A stretch of 64,000 bases of DNA from Aurantibacillus circumpalustris (GTDB lineage Bacteria > Bacteroidota > Bacteroidia > B-17B0 > Aurantibacillaceae): assembly GCF_029625215.1 (NCBI RefSeq), contig NZ_CP121197.1:992001-1056000 (forward strand), given 5' to 3'. Shown piece by piece: positions 8,732 through 18,519 of this stretch (the stretch's first letter is position 1; the number at the start of each line of letters is the position of its first letter). The notes below the pieces were generated by a model that saw nothing but the letters and a program-made list of their open reading frames with translations, searched no databases and was not told where the DNA came from. A program made the position numbers and the translations under genes.

Positions 8732-11500
8732 CTATCGAACAACTTGTACGGTACCTTTCAGTGTCCGCTTGACAATACCTTTTAAACGTGGTTCGTAAAC
8801 ATCACACACATAGAAGAATGTTCCTTCACTTACAGGAACTTTTGTAACATTACTGATACCGTCCCATTTGAAATATGGATCCTTTGTGGTATAAACGAGA
8901 TGTCCCCAACGATCAACAACAGAAAGGTCAATTTCCTTTATCTGTCTGACTCTTATCGCCTGAAAAAAATCGTTTACCTCATCTTTATTTGGTGAAAATA
9001 CATTTGGTAATTCAAATATTGGACAATTATCAATACAAAAATCAGGGCTCAAAGGCCCAACATTTTCGTGTATATCAGTAGCTTTTACAGCGTAACAACC
9101 TGAAAACAAATTAGGGTCATCTTGTTTGAAGACTAAAGGCTCATTTCTTAAAATCTCCGCAATTTTTTTATACTCCGAATTTACAAAAGATTTATAGTAA
9201 AGCGTGTATTTAGCCACGTCGTCGCTTCTATATATTTGACTGATGTCGCCCCAACTAACGAGAACTATGCCATACGGACAGTCTGCATCAATACTAATTG
9301 TAGGGGTTGTTGGTGGAATAGTATCAACGGCTTTTGCACACGATATTTGCGATTTATTTATCAGAGGGCTATAAATACTAGGGTCCGAGTACTTTCCTTG
9401 ACTGATAACATAATAACAGTATGAACTTCCGTTTATAACATTTGAAGAGTCAATAAAACTCATTTGAGAGGTTGTGCCGGCCAAAACAAAAGCGTTAGAC
9501 GAAGAATCTCTTCTCATTATCTTATAGGAAGAATTTTTCCAAGGCGTATTTGCTGTCCATTTCAGATTAATTCTTCTATCAGAACCTTTTGTGGTTAAAA
9601 AAACAGACGGGGCTTTTTGCGAAGAACCAATTGTAGTCGTTCCTGAAATAAACTCAACAAGATACTCTTCAGTACCTACTTCGGTATTAAAATCTTTGTG
9701 AACATACTGAGTATCTAGGAGTGCTACAAGATTACTAGTAAAGGTTGCAATAGTTGTGTATGTGCCGCTTGAGCCAGATCTGTGTTTGAGATTAAGTTGA
9801 TAAGGACCTGTAAAAATAGTAGTGTCGAAGTTTGCTGTACCAGTAAGAGGATGAATCCATTTTAATAAAATTGCTCCGGTAGCCGAGGTAGAATCTACAT
9901 CTACATTGAGTAAAACCGGAACATTACGTTTTAGTTTTGCGCAAATTTGCGAACTTCCAAATGTCTCGGTCCCATCCTTGTATACCGCAACAACCATATA
10001 ACTGTAGTCTTGACCAACAATTAAACCTTCACCGTTGTTATTATCTGTAAATAAGTTAACGGAAGCAGTAACATTGCCTATTAATGTAAATCCGCTGGAT
10101 GCGGGAACACCAACCTGGCAGGGCTCAGGTATGTATGGATTACAATCTTGTTTGCGATAAATTTTATATCCGACGAGCGGATTTTCTGTTGGACTACATA
10201 CCGAAGGGCTCCAACTAACTTTCATATCAGATCCGCTTGGTACAGCCGTAACATTTTTTACGGATGGTGGAACAACTCTTATATCAAAGGTGCTAAAAGA
10301 AGCCAGTTTGATAGGAAATTTAGGAGTTCCATTATCCTCAACTTTAAAAGTGGTATAATAGTGCTGGTTTCTAATGTGGTTGCAATTTGTTTGCCAGGAA
10401 AAAAATACTGCAAAAGAACTTCCTGTTGAGGTGTAGGTGTTTCCGGATTGAGGATTAAACGTGGCGATTGGACTATTTGCTTCAAAAGCACCACCGCCGC
10501 CTTTTACGGTTACAAAGCTGCCATTATTTAGATCCTTAACGATAAGATTAGCTGTAACAGTTTTTCCTGCTTCAACACAGGCGCTAGGCACGGTTATGGA
10601 TGGCGGGGAATTATCGCAGGTTCTTACAATTACCTGCATATCTCGTAGCACATATCCTATTATTTCGTATTTACGACTTGTGTTTTTTCGCCATTCAATT
10701 ACCTTAAAAGCGATGTTGTATTCAGCTTGATAAATAGGATTACACCAACGCAATAAACCTGTAACGGGATCAATACCAAAGGATCCGCCAGCCTGTGTTT
10801 CGGGATCAAAATAACCTACAACGGTTTGGCCCTTTTGCCCTCTTGGGGTTGAAATTTCATAACTTAAACTGTCACCATCTGGATCGAAAGCTCCAGGGTT
10901 ATGTTCAAAACAAACGCCAATACAGGCTTTATCAATTGGAGCGAAATCGAAAATGGGAGAACTATTGGCGCCGGTAAAAGCATTTATGATTAACCTAGAT
11001 TCAATATGAAAAGGCTCATCAAAAGAGTTTCGCATATTCCTTACTCCATTATTACGATTCGGGTCTAGTGTACTAATTATATAATCTCCCGGACCAGGAT
11101 AAGTGTGAACAATGCCATAAATGTTTTTTTTCACTTTATAATCTGCATCGCTTACAATTAAAGAGCCGCAGCCAATAGCGGTATTGTTCATAGAGCCACA
11201 CCCACAAATATTGAGAGGGTTGTTTAAACGCGGAGCAATACCTATGTCTCCGTCTCCAAAATAGATAGTGTCCTTACAACGGTCAGCAATTCCGTTGCCG
11301 CCTGACAATATCGCATCATCGGTGTAAATAATGACTGTAATGGAGTAAGTGTAAACCTGCACTGTAATTCCAGCTTGCACGGTATAAAAGGGAGCAATAC
11401 GCACATAAGTGATTTCACCGGCGCGGTTATGACTAGCTCTTATGGTAAGAAAGCTTACAAGTGTAAAAAACAGAACGAAAAGAGGGAGGCGTTTAAACAT
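8732..11500 (-). CDS. Large T9SS-secreted protein with FnIII repeats and type B sorting domain
   Basis: A 922-residue secreted protein. A signal peptide ending near IRAS is followed by 'HNRAGEITY', an opening seen in many gliding/adhesion-related Bacteroidota proteins. Residues ~25-290 form a beta-rich N-terminal domain with Cys pairs and GDGD. Several fibronectin III-like domains follow (for example 'VKNVTAVPSGSDMKVSW ... GYKIYRK' and two further copies). The last ~90 residues are the gliding-motility-associated CHU_C type B sorting domain: FELPNVFSPNKDEVNDFF, DRWGHLVY, WDG and VSEGTFFYVCDV. Likely surface-attached. It lies 8 nt downstream of another T9SS cargo gene, probably co-transcribed. 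Confidence 0.85.
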   Translation of the reverse strand: MFKRLPLFVLFFTLVSFLTIRASHNRAGEITYVRIAPFYTVQAGITVQVYTYSITVIIYTDDAILSGGNGIADRCKDTIYFGDGDIGIAPRLNNPLNICGCGSMNNTAIGCGSLIVSDADYKVKKNIYGIVHTYPGPGDYIISTLDPNRNNGVRNMRNSFDEPFHIESRLIINAFTGANSSPIFDFAPIDKACIGVCFEHNPGAFDPDGDSLSYEISTPRGQKGQTVVGYFDPETQAGGSFGIDPVTGLLRWCNPIYQAEYNIAFKVIEWRKNTSRKYEIIGYVLRDMQVIVRTCDNSPPSITVPSACVEAGKTVTANLIVKDLNNGSFVTVKGGGGAFEANSPIATFNPQSGNTYTSTGSSFAVFFSWQTNCNHIRNQHYYTTFKVEDNGTPKFPIKLASFSTFDIRVVPPSVKNVTAVPSGSDMKVSWSPSVCSPTENPLVGYKIYRKQDCNPYIPEPCQVGVPASSGFTLIGNVTASVNLFTDNNNGEGLIVGQDYSYMVVAVYKDGTETFGSSQICAKLKRNVPVLLNVDVDSTSATGAILLKWIHPLTGTANFDTTIFTGPYQLNLKHRSGSSGTYTTIATFTSNLVALLDTQYVHKDFNTEVGTEEYLVEFISGTTTIGSSQKAPSVFLTTKGSDRRINLKWTANTPWKNSSYKIMRRDSSSNAFVLAGTTSQMSFIDSSNVINGSSYCYYVISQGKYSDPSIYSPLINKSQISCAKAVDTIPPTTPTISIDADCPYGIVLVSWGDISQIYRSDDVAKYTLYYKSFVNSEYKKIAEILRNEPLVFKQDDPNLFSGCYAVKATDIHENVGPLSPDFCIDNCPIFELPNVFSPNKDEVNDFFQAIRVRQIKEIDLSVVDRWGHLVYTTKDPYFKWDGISNVTKVPVSEGTFFYVCDVYEPRLKGIVKRTLKGTVQVVR

Positions 11501-11508
11501 GAGAAATA

Positions 11509-13485
11509 TTAATTAATAATAATTTTTTTAATAATAGAGGTATTGTTGTTACCGGAAATTTTCAAAAAATAAACGCCTTTACTTAAACCAGTTGTATTGA
11601 AGCTAAAAAGATTTTCTTTTACAGTCACCCAATCTCTCAATAAAACTTCGATTAATTTACCCTGCGGGTCTAATAATTCAAAACTGAGATATTCTGGTTT
11701 AGTTAAACTTACCTCAACGCTAAAAATATCACGAGCAGGATTAGGGTAAACAGATGTGTTGGAAAGGGATTTGTTTTTATTCTCTACACCCACTAGGTAA
11801 GCTGTAGAGGTATCGGTTTTTATTTGAGCAATCCATGCCACGTGTGCGTTTGGAAAATTTCCGTTGTAGAAACGACCTTGGTATCCACTCATCCACACTT
11901 CACCAGGAGAGTTATATTTACGTTGCGACCCCGAATAATCTCCCCAACGCTCGAGATTGCTAGTAAGCAGGTTTACGTAGGTTGTGCCATTTTGGATCCG
12001 TAAAATTGGTGAAAAATTTCCAAGTCCATCTGCTCTTACGGCTGAGCAGCCCGTAAAAACTTTATCAGAACTGTGGTTAAAACTGATAATGGAAGTATTG
12101 TCTGTATTGGAATTTCCGGCATAAGAAATATTCGGATAAGCAAAATCCATGGTATCGTTAGGTAAAATATAACCGTTTACAACAGGAGTTGTTGTCTGAA
12201 GATTGCTAATTGTTCCGTAATAAATTGTGGAATGACTATTAAGAGGGTTATTTGTGTTGTGAACATATTGAATAATTCCGTTTTCGTAAAAGGCGCCTAA
12301 GTTACGACAATCGTTGGTTGCCAGTGATTGAGAAGAAATGGTCTGTCTTCCATCATTAGGAAAATAATAAGGCTGATCGGAAACCATTGCTTTTGTTGTT
12401 ACGGTGCCAGTTGGCGAACCAATTGTATCGGTAATGTTGACCAAAAAAACGGTGTCGTTTTGTGAGGCTAAATTCCTATTTGAAACAAAATACATGTTTG
12501 GAGAATACAAATGGCTGCCACCTTTAACAGGACATAAATTTCTTATTGCTTTGCCGTTAAATTTAATATTTGAATGAAGATCGGAATTTAAAGCAACACC
12601 GTCGTAACCGTTACCTTTGTTTATTTGCCAAACTAAGGTTTCAACAAAACCAGCCTGCCACGTGCTATCGTTGTACAGAAGATTTACAGACAAAAATAAT
12701 TCTTTATCTGTCATCGCTATCATAGGATAGTCTGACCACAATCCATAATTTAATGGATCCCCGGGCAGTGTATATAAATTCCAATTGCCATTAGGATTGT
12801 TTGTTTGTGTGAACCCAACAATGATTTTACTTGTTGAGTCGGTTGAACCTACCAAACAAACTAAAACAAATCGATCGGTAGACGGGTCGTACATTACTTT
12901 GGGATCGAATTCTTGATGTTTACTATTGATAGGACTCGTAAACCCAGCTAGTGATTTGGCAGGGGAAACAGAATTAGTTACAGAGTTACGGATGTAAATA
13001 TTTGTGTTAATTACAGAAACAATAATCCCCGAATCAGAGATTGCCATATCATTATCGTTAGGAGTGCTTATGCCCCAATTGTTTCCGAAAAAACTTTGAA
13101 GTTTCACAAGATCAGGTAAAACGGATTGTGTAGCGCTGCTGCGCAAGTTCGAAGAAGTTGGCGTGTTAGAGTAATTATAAACTACCATTTTTTTTGAACC
13201 TTGTCTAGGCATTTCTTTTACCATCAGTGAAGGCGCAAAATCGTTTGTTATGGCGCTATAGTTTATGGTCGATCTTTTTGGATGAACAAAATGTGTTTTG
13301 TTTGTTGAGGCATAAGACAAACCTTGTTTGGGCATTTCAATTACTTCTTTGTTAAGAGGCTGTTCATTTGAAGCTGCCTCTACATTTACAATTCCAGCTT
13401 TGTTTATTGCAAAAGTATTTTTATTCACTTGTGCAGATAAAACAAAAGCACTAACAATAATAAAACATGTAATTAAAAACCTCAT
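11509..13485 (-). CDS. T9SS-secreted protein with a propeller-like body and type A sorting domain
   Basis: A 658-residue protein with signal peptide MRFLITCFIIVSAFVLSAQ. The central ~450 residues contain strand-turn patterns and sequences such as 'MAISDSGIIVSVIN' and 'EFDPKVMYDPSTDRFVLVCL', resembling BNR/sialidase-type propellers, but no catalytic motif was identified. The end is a type A T9SS domain: VYPNPARDIFSVEV, FELLDPQGKLIEV, LSKGVYFLKISGN, KKIIIN. It is the first gene of a two-gene set with the type B protein. The role is unknown; secreted hydrolase or adhesin are both possible. Confidence 0.82.
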   Translation of the reverse strand: MRFLITCFIIVSAFVLSAQVNKNTFAINKAGIVNVEAASNEQPLNKEVIEMPKQGLSYASTNKTHFVHPKRSTINYSAITNDFAPSLMVKEMPRQGSKKMVVYNYSNTPTSSNLRSSATQSVLPDLVKLQSFFGNNWGISTPNDNDMAISDSGIIVSVINTNIYIRNSVTNSVSPAKSLAGFTSPINSKHQEFDPKVMYDPSTDRFVLVCLVGSTDSTSKIIVGFTQTNNPNGNWNLYTLPGDPLNYGLWSDYPMIAMTDKELFLSVNLLYNDSTWQAGFVETLVWQINKGNGYDGVALNSDLHSNIKFNGKAIRNLCPVKGGSHLYSPNMYFVSNRNLASQNDTVFLVNITDTIGSPTGTVTTKAMVSDQPYYFPNDGRQTISSQSLATNDCRNLGAFYENGIIQYVHNTNNPLNSHSTIYYGTISNLQTTTPVVNGYILPNDTMDFAYPNISYAGNSNTDNTSIISFNHSSDKVFTGCSAVRADGLGNFSPILRIQNGTTYVNLLTSNLERWGDYSGSQRKYNSPGEVWMSGYQGRFYNGNFPNAHVAWIAQIKTDTSTAYLVGVENKNKSLSNTSVYPNPARDIFSVEVSLTKPEYLSFELLDPQGKLIEVLLRDWVTVKENLFSFNTTGLSKGVYFLKISGNNNTSIIKKIIIN

Positions 13486-13632
13486 ATAATTAATTTAAGT
13501 GGTTACAAAGTGATATTAAATTTATGTAAAAAAACATTTAAAACCGCCTTTTTTGGCTAATTTAACTCAATAGTTGCTTGGCCGAGTTAATGACATGCGA
13601 CTTAATTGGAAGTTCAAATTATTAGTCATTTA

Positions 13633-13664
13633 TTGCGTCGTTTAGTGATTTTATAGTAATTTTG
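13633..13664 (+). promoter_or_regulatory. Promoter of kup
   Basis: TTG (13633-13635), 21 nt, TAATTTTG (13657-13664), a full Bacteroidota-type promoter, 25 nt before the kup ATG. Confidence 0.65.
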
Positions 13665-13689
13665 CCCCGTTTTAAACTTAAAGCCCACA

Positions 13690-15642
13690 ATGGGACAGCA
13701 GCACCACGGCAACCTCAATAAAATTACACTCGGAAGTTTACTCGTTACACTTGGAATAATTTACGGAGACATTGGAACCTCGCCTCTTTATGTGATGAGC
13801 GCTGTGGTTGGGGAAAACACGGTTAATGCCAATGTAATTATTGGCGCTATGTCGCTTGTTATTTGGACGCTTACTTTTCAAACAACAATAAAATATGTAA
13901 TTTTTACACTCAGAGCCGACAATAAAGGTGAAGGCGGCATATTTTCTTTATACGCGCTTATAAAAAAAGCAAAACGTAAGTGGCTGATTTTTCCAGCAAT
14001 CATTGGTGGTTGTTGTATTTTGGGAGAAGGAATTATCACGCCGCCAATTTCCGTTGCTTCTGCAATTGAAGGATTAAAGCTTATCCCGAGGTTTAGTCAC
14101 ATTCACACAATCCCCATTGTTATTGCTATTATTACAGGTTTATTTTTCATTCAACAATTTGGAACCAAATTTATTGGAAAGTTTTTTGGCCCGGTGATGT
14201 TGATATGGTTTCTCACATTGGGTGTTATGGGCATAAATGGTTTAGCACAGAACCTAACAGTTCTAAAAGCGTTTAATCCTTATTATGGCATTAACCTTTT
14301 AGTGAATCATCCTGGCGGTTTCTGGCTATTGGGCGCTGTGTTTCTTTGTACGACAGGAGCAGAAGCGCTTTATTCAGACATGGGCCATTGTGGTAGGGAT
14401 AATATTCGTGTAAGCTGGGTGTTTGTAAAAAGTATGTTGGTATTAAATTATCTTGGACAAACGGCTTGGTTGATTTCAATGGATGGAAAAAAGCTAGCTG
14501 GTTCTAACCCATTTTATTCAATTATGCCAGAATGGTTTTTACCAGTAGGAATTGGTATTGCAACCATTGCAACCGTTGTTGCTTCGCAAGCTTTAATTAG
14601 CGGTTCGTTCACGCTTATTAATGAGGCCATGCGATTGAATTTTTGGCCGAAGGTTAAAATTAAATACCCAACGGAATTAAAAGGACAAATGTATATCGCT
14701 TCCATCAACTGGTTACTCTATTTTGGTTGCGTGGCCATTGTACTTTTCTTTAAAGAAGCTAAAAATATGGAAGCTGCTTATGGACTAACGATCATTCTTG
14801 GAATGATTATGTCTTCGCGCTTGTTGGCTTTTTTTATGCGTTTAAAGAAATATCCAAAACTATTTTTATACATTTTTATTCCGGTTTACATTATTATTGA
14901 AGGAACGTTTTTAATTGCATTGTTAGAAAAATTCCCAAAAGGCGGTTATGTTACCTTTTGCATTGCCCTATTTTTAGCGGGAATAATGGGCTGCTGGTAC
15001 ATGGCTAAATTAATCCGTCGCAGATACATTGACTTAGTTCCTCTCGATAACTATAAGCCTATGTTAGTGGATTTAAGCACTGATCCAAGTATTCAGAAGT
15101 ACGCTACACATTTAATTTACATGACGAGTGCAAACAATCCTAATGAAATAGAATCAAAAATCATTTATTCTATTTTACAGAAGCGTCCGAAAAAAGCAGA
15201 CATCTATTGGTTTGTGCACGTTGACGTAATGGATGAACCATATCGCATGGACTATAAAGTAACACACATTGCAAATGAAGATATCATACGTGTTGACTTT
15301 AGAATTGGATTTAGAATTGCCCCGCGCGTAAATCTGATGTTTAGAAATGTGGTGACGGACCTTGTAAAGAATGGGGAAGTGGATATTACAAGTCGTTACG
15401 AGTCTTTAAATAAAAACAATGTAATAGGTGATTTTAAATTTGTGGTTTTGGAAAAATTCTTGTCCTACGAAAACGATTTACCTTTATACGAAAAACTAAT
15501 TCTTAATATTTATTTTACTTTGAAACGGTTCAGTTTGAGTGAAGCCAAAGCTTTCGGTTTGGATAGTAGTTCTGTTAAGGTTGAGAAATTTCCAATGGTG
15601 ATTAGTCCTCCGAAGGATATCGTGTTGAAGCGAATATCATAA
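13690..15642 (+). CDS. kup: Low-affinity potassium uptake protein Kup
   Basis: Inner-membrane K+/H+ symporter, 650 residues, close to the family length. The conserved N-terminus LVTLGIIYGDIGTSPLYVM is followed by about 12 membrane helices up to residue ~440, including ADNKGEGGIFSLYALI and the GAVFLCTTGAEALYSDMGHCGR loop. A ~200-residue cytoplasmic C-terminal domain follows. It stands alone with its own promoter. The gene converges on purH; between them (15643-15790) there is only a weak 7-bp inverted repeat. Confidence 0.95.
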   Translation: MGQQHHGNLNKITLGSLLVTLGIIYGDIGTSPLYVMSAVVGENTVNANVIIGAMSLVIWTLTFQTTIKYVIFTLRADNKGEGGIFSLYALIKKAKRKWLIFPAIIGGCCILGEGIITPPISVASAIEGLKLIPRFSHIHTIPIVIAIITGLFFIQQFGTKFIGKFFGPVMLIWFLTLGVMGINGLAQNLTVLKAFNPYYGINLLVNHPGGFWLLGAVFLCTTGAEALYSDMGHCGRDNIRVSWVFVKSMLVLNYLGQTAWLISMDGKKLAGSNPFYSIMPEWFLPVGIGIATIATVVASQALISGSFTLINEAMRLNFWPKVKIKYPTELKGQMYIASINWLLYFGCVAIVLFFKEAKNMEAAYGLTIILGMIMSSRLLAFFMRLKKYPKLFLYIFIPVYIIIEGTFLIALLEKFPKGGYVTFCIALFLAGIMGCWYMAKLIRRRYIDLVPLDNYKPMLVDLSTDPSIQKYATHLIYMTSANNPNEIESKIIYSILQKRPKKADIYWFVHVDVMDEPYRMDYKVTHIANEDIIRVDFRIGFRIAPRVNLMFRNVVTDLVKNGEVDITSRYESLNKNNVIGDFKFVVLEKFLSYENDLPLYEKLILNIYFTLKRFSLSEAKAFGLDSSSVKVEKFPMVISPPKDIVLKRIS

Positions 15643-15790
15643 AACGGGAAGACCGCTTAGTACGTAACCATTTTAAACGTGCAATGAAATTAAACTGAGT
15701 GGATCATGCACGTATTCAATAGCTAGGTCAAGCCAAATAAATAGACAAGTCTAAAATTAAAAACTTAGAACTTTTGAGCGCTGTTAATAA

Positions 15791-17317
15791 TTAATGTTTA
15801 AAATGTCTCACGCCTGTCATCACCATGCTCATTCCATTTGCATCACAATAAGCAATACTTTCTTTGTCTTTTATAGAACCGCCTGGTTGAACAACTGCTC
15901 TAATTCCCGCATCATGAGCTATTTCGACACAATCAGGAAATGGAAAAAAAGCATCACTTGCCATTACCGCGCCGTTTAAATCAAAACCAAAACTTTGTGC
16001 TTTGTGAATGGCTTGCCTTAATGCGTCCACGCGTGAGGTCTGACCAGTGCCACTTGCAAGGAGCTGACCGTTCTTAGCAAGAACAATGGTATTTGATTTG
16101 GTGTGTTTTACTAATTTATTAGCAAATAATAAATCTTTAATTTCACTCGCAGAAGGCTTTAATGTTGTTACTGGCTTTAAATCTGCTTCTGTTTCTATCT
16201 TTAAATCTTTATCTTGTTCAATTACACCATTCAATAAAGTGCGGAACGAATTTTTATTAAACCCTACCTTATTTTGAATAAGGATAATGCGGTTTGGTTT
16301 TGATTTTAACAAAGCTACAGCGTCGTTGTTATAACCAGGGGCAATGATAACTTCACAGAATAATTTATTTATTTCAGTGGCTGAATCGATGTCGATTGTT
16401 CTGTTAGCGATTAACACACCGCCAAATGCAGAAGTTGGATCGCCAGCCAAAGCGTCCTTATAAGCTTGTGCAATGGTATCTCTTGAAGCTACACCACAAG
16501 CGTTGTTGTGCTTTAAGATCGCAAAAGTAGGTTCGGTAAAATCGCCAATTAAATTTACAGCAGCGTCTACATCTAATAAATTATTGTAGGATAATTCTTT
16601 GCCGTTCAATTTTGTAAATAAGGCATCAATGTCGCCGTAAAAAGTTCCCTTTTGGTGTGGGTTTTCGCCGTAACGTAACACCTGACTTTTTTGAACGCTC
16701 TGTTTGAATTCAGGAATATTTTCGCTTTGATTAAAATAGTTAAAGATAGCAGTATCGTAATGCGATGAGGCGGCAAAAGCCTTTGCAGCAAAACGTTTAC
16801 GGTCTGCCAACTCTGATTTACCGTTTTTAGTTTCTAATAAATTTAATAATTCTGAATAATCGTTGCGTGAAGAAACAATCACCACGTCATTAAAATTTTT
16901 AGCAGCGGCACGAATTAAAGAAATTCCGCCGATGTCAATTTTCTCAATGGTATCTGGCTCTGAGGCTTTAGCTGCAACAGTTTCCTCGAAAGGATATAAA
17001 TCAACTATAACTAAATCAATATCAGGTATGTTATGTTGTTGTTTTTCTTTTATATCAGAAGCATTATCTCTGCGATTTAAAATTCCCCCAAAAATAGCGG
17101 GGTGCAATGTTTTTACGCGACCACCGAAAATTTCGGGATAGCTTGTAACAGAATCTACAGCCGTTACAGGAATATTTAATTTTTCAATAAAAGAAAGTGT
17201 GCCGCCTGTACTATAGAGCTTTACATTTAATGCGTGTAGTTTTTTAATAATCGGCTCTAAATTGTCTTTGTAATAAACTGAAACCAGTGCACTTTTGATC
17301 GTTTTTGAATTGCCCAT
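15791..17317 (-). CDS. purH: Bifunctional AICAR formyltransferase / IMP cyclohydrolase (PurH)
   Basis: Carries out the last two steps of IMP synthesis. It has 508 residues. The N-terminal MGS-like cyclohydrolase domain (about 1-195) includes STGGTLSFIE, the substrate loop VTSYPEIFGGRVKTLHPAIFGGIL and VDLYPFEE. The transformylase domain carries RYGENPHQKG, the catalytic region KHNNACGVA, DPTSAFGG, and the C-terminal SDAFFPFPD, VQPGGSIKD and TGVRHFKH. All key residues appear present. A TATCTTTG box ends 17 nt upstream of its ATG. It stands alone. Confidence 0.96.
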   Translation of the reverse strand: MGNSKTIKSALVSVYYKDNLEPIIKKLHALNVKLYSTGGTLSFIEKLNIPVTAVDSVTSYPEIFGGRVKTLHPAIFGGILNRRDNASDIKEKQQHNIPDIDLVIVDLYPFEETVAAKASEPDTIEKIDIGGISLIRAAAKNFNDVVIVSSRNDYSELLNLLETKNGKSELADRKRFAAKAFAASSHYDTAIFNYFNQSENIPEFKQSVQKSQVLRYGENPHQKGTFYGDIDALFTKLNGKELSYNNLLDVDAAVNLIGDFTEPTFAILKHNNACGVASRDTIAQAYKDALAGDPTSAFGGVLIANRTIDIDSATEINKLFCEVIIAPGYNNDAVALLKSKPNRIILIQNKVGFNKNSFRTLLNGVIEQDKDLKIETEADLKPVTTLKPSASEIKDLLFANKLVKHTKSNTIVLAKNGQLLASGTGQTSRVDALRQAIHKAQSFGFDLNGAVMASDAFFPFPDCVEIAHDAGIRAVVQPGGSIKDKESIAYCDANGMSMVMTGVRHFKH

Positions 17318-17334
17318 TTTTTCGAAATAAAGCG

Positions 17335-17342
17335 CAAAGATA
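17335..17342 (-). promoter_or_regulatory. -7 box (TATCTTTG) upstream of purH
   Basis: A perfect TAnnTTTG match on the minus strand, 17 nt before the purH ATG. No clear TTG lies at the -33 position. Confidence 0.45.
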
Positions 17343-17398
17343 AGTGAAGAAATGGAACGAGTAAGTATTGTTTAAAAACGTTGAAAAGCAAGAGAGAT

Positions 17399-17459
17399 TT
17401 GCCACGAATTTCACGAATTAACACAAATCATTAGTGAAAATTAGTGTAATTGGTGGCAA
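17399..17459. repeat. Dispersed palindromic repeat, copy 1
   Basis: An imperfect 26-nt inverted repeat: arms begin TTGCCAC and end GTGGCAA, with the core CACGAATT/AATTAGTG, and a ~9-nt loop. Its right arm, read in reverse complement, matches 24 of 26 bases at 47873-47898. Lies between purH and the next gene. Confidence 0.65.
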
Positions 17460-17487
17460 TCTCTTCGAAGTTCTAATTGAGGAGAGG

Positions 17488-17871
17488 TTATTTGTTCGCT
17501 AGCTCAGTAAGCCATTCCATCGCTTTTTGCCGATCTTCAAAAAATTTAGTGGGGACTTTAGGCCGTTTAATTTTTAGAAACAAATTGCCCATGATTGTAT
17601 CGAGCGGTTTTTTGCTGTGTAAAGCTAAAGCCGCTACGTTTTTAGAATATTCTTCCGACGCGGCAGCATCTCTTGCTGCAAATGAAACGGAAGTGTTGTC
17701 TTCTCCTTCAATTAGTACAAAAAACTTAGCGTTTGGTTTGTATGAATCGGATAAGTCTCTTGATTCCCAAACGTCTTTTTCCGTTAGCGTTTGATTCGCT
17801 TTTACTTTCACCTCTTTAATAAGGTTATCATGAATGATCATTTTAAAAACTGGTGTTTCAAATTCTTTCAT
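17488..17871 (-). CDS. Small STAS-like protein, paralogue of the 48282-48662 gene
   Basis: A soluble 127-residue protein without signal or membrane segment. Alternating strands and helices and the C-terminal block NLFLKIKRPKVPTKFF ... KAMEWL match a second protein in this window (NFFIKVNRPSVPSKLF ... GAMHWL at 48282-48662), so they form a family within this genome. The fold looks like a SpoIIAA/STAS-type domain (I recall DUF7793-type proteins as similar); this is inference. Function unknown. The only neighbours are purH and a lipoprotein, each with a gap. Confidence 0.65.
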   Translation of the reverse strand: MKEFETPVFKMIIHDNLIKEVKVKANQTLTEKDVWESRDLSDSYKPNAKFFVLIEGEDNTSVSFAARDAAASEEYSKNVAALALHSKKPLDTIMGNLFLKIKRPKVPTKFFEDRQKAMEWLTELANK

Positions 17872-17973
17872 GTCAAAGTATTTGAAAGTAAAATTACTTA
17901 TATAAACGTAATAAGCAAGACCACCGAAGCTTGTAGTATTTTGTTAAATGTTTCTGAAAATTAAACTAAAGGT

Positions 17974-18456
17974 TTATCCTACGCTAAATATTGTTTCAGT
18001 TTGAACATTTGTACCGCTGTTATCCGGAAGGGCAGATTTTGAAGCCGGGGGAATTACAACAACTTTAAATTGAAGACCGCCTGGATTGTCTGGAGTGTTT
18101 CCATTTCCAAGCGTCACATATATATTCACTTTACCGAGTTGATAGTCGTAGTTATATTGAGTATTGCCATAAGCAAAAGGCATGGCTGCCCATTGTGTGG
18201 TTGTGGTCCCTATTCCTAAAAATACTTGTATAGTGCCACCATTTACAACCGCTTCGGTAATAGCGGGAACGGTGAATGTTACATCGTACGAGTTCTCAGA
18301 ATTGTTATAAGTCCAACTAGAATTAACGGCAGTTTGTGTATAAGACTGAACGTTGGAACTCCCATCTTTCCCTTGTGGCCCTGTTTCTCCCTTTTTACAT
18401 GAGGTAAAATTTAATAGGCACAAGCATAATGCTGTAAAATTAATAGATCTCTTCAT
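17974..18456 (-). CDS. Lipoprotein with a short collagen-like segment
   Basis: A 160-residue protein with a lipoprotein signal; the lipidated Cys is Cys20 (LLNFTSC/KKG). Directly after it comes GETGPQGKDGSS, three to four Gly-X-Y triplets, as in many Bacteroidota lipoproteins that carry a mini-collagen stretch. The remaining ~120 residues are beta-rich (NSSWTYNNSENSYDVTFTVPAI ...) and end without a sorting domain. Probably an envelope protein; function unknown. Confidence 0.7.
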   Translation of the reverse strand: MKRSINFTALCLCLLNFTSCKKGETGPQGKDGSSNVQSYTQTAVNSSWTYNNSENSYDVTFTVPAITEAVVNGGTIQVFLGIGTTTTQWAAMPFAYGNTQYNYDYQLGKVNIYVTLGNGNTPDNPGGLQFKVVVIPPASKSALPDNSGTNVQTETIFSVG

Positions 18457-18519
18457 AACGCTGGTTTTATATTTATTTTAAAATGATTCATTGTTAGCTT
18501 AATTTAGGAGGCGACACAG

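Noticed and set aside
15643-15790. Terminator or attachment site between kup and purH (7-bp repeat ACGTGCA / TGCACGT with a 25-nt loop).
   Set aside because: The arms are short, the loop long and no T run follows; this can occur by chance.
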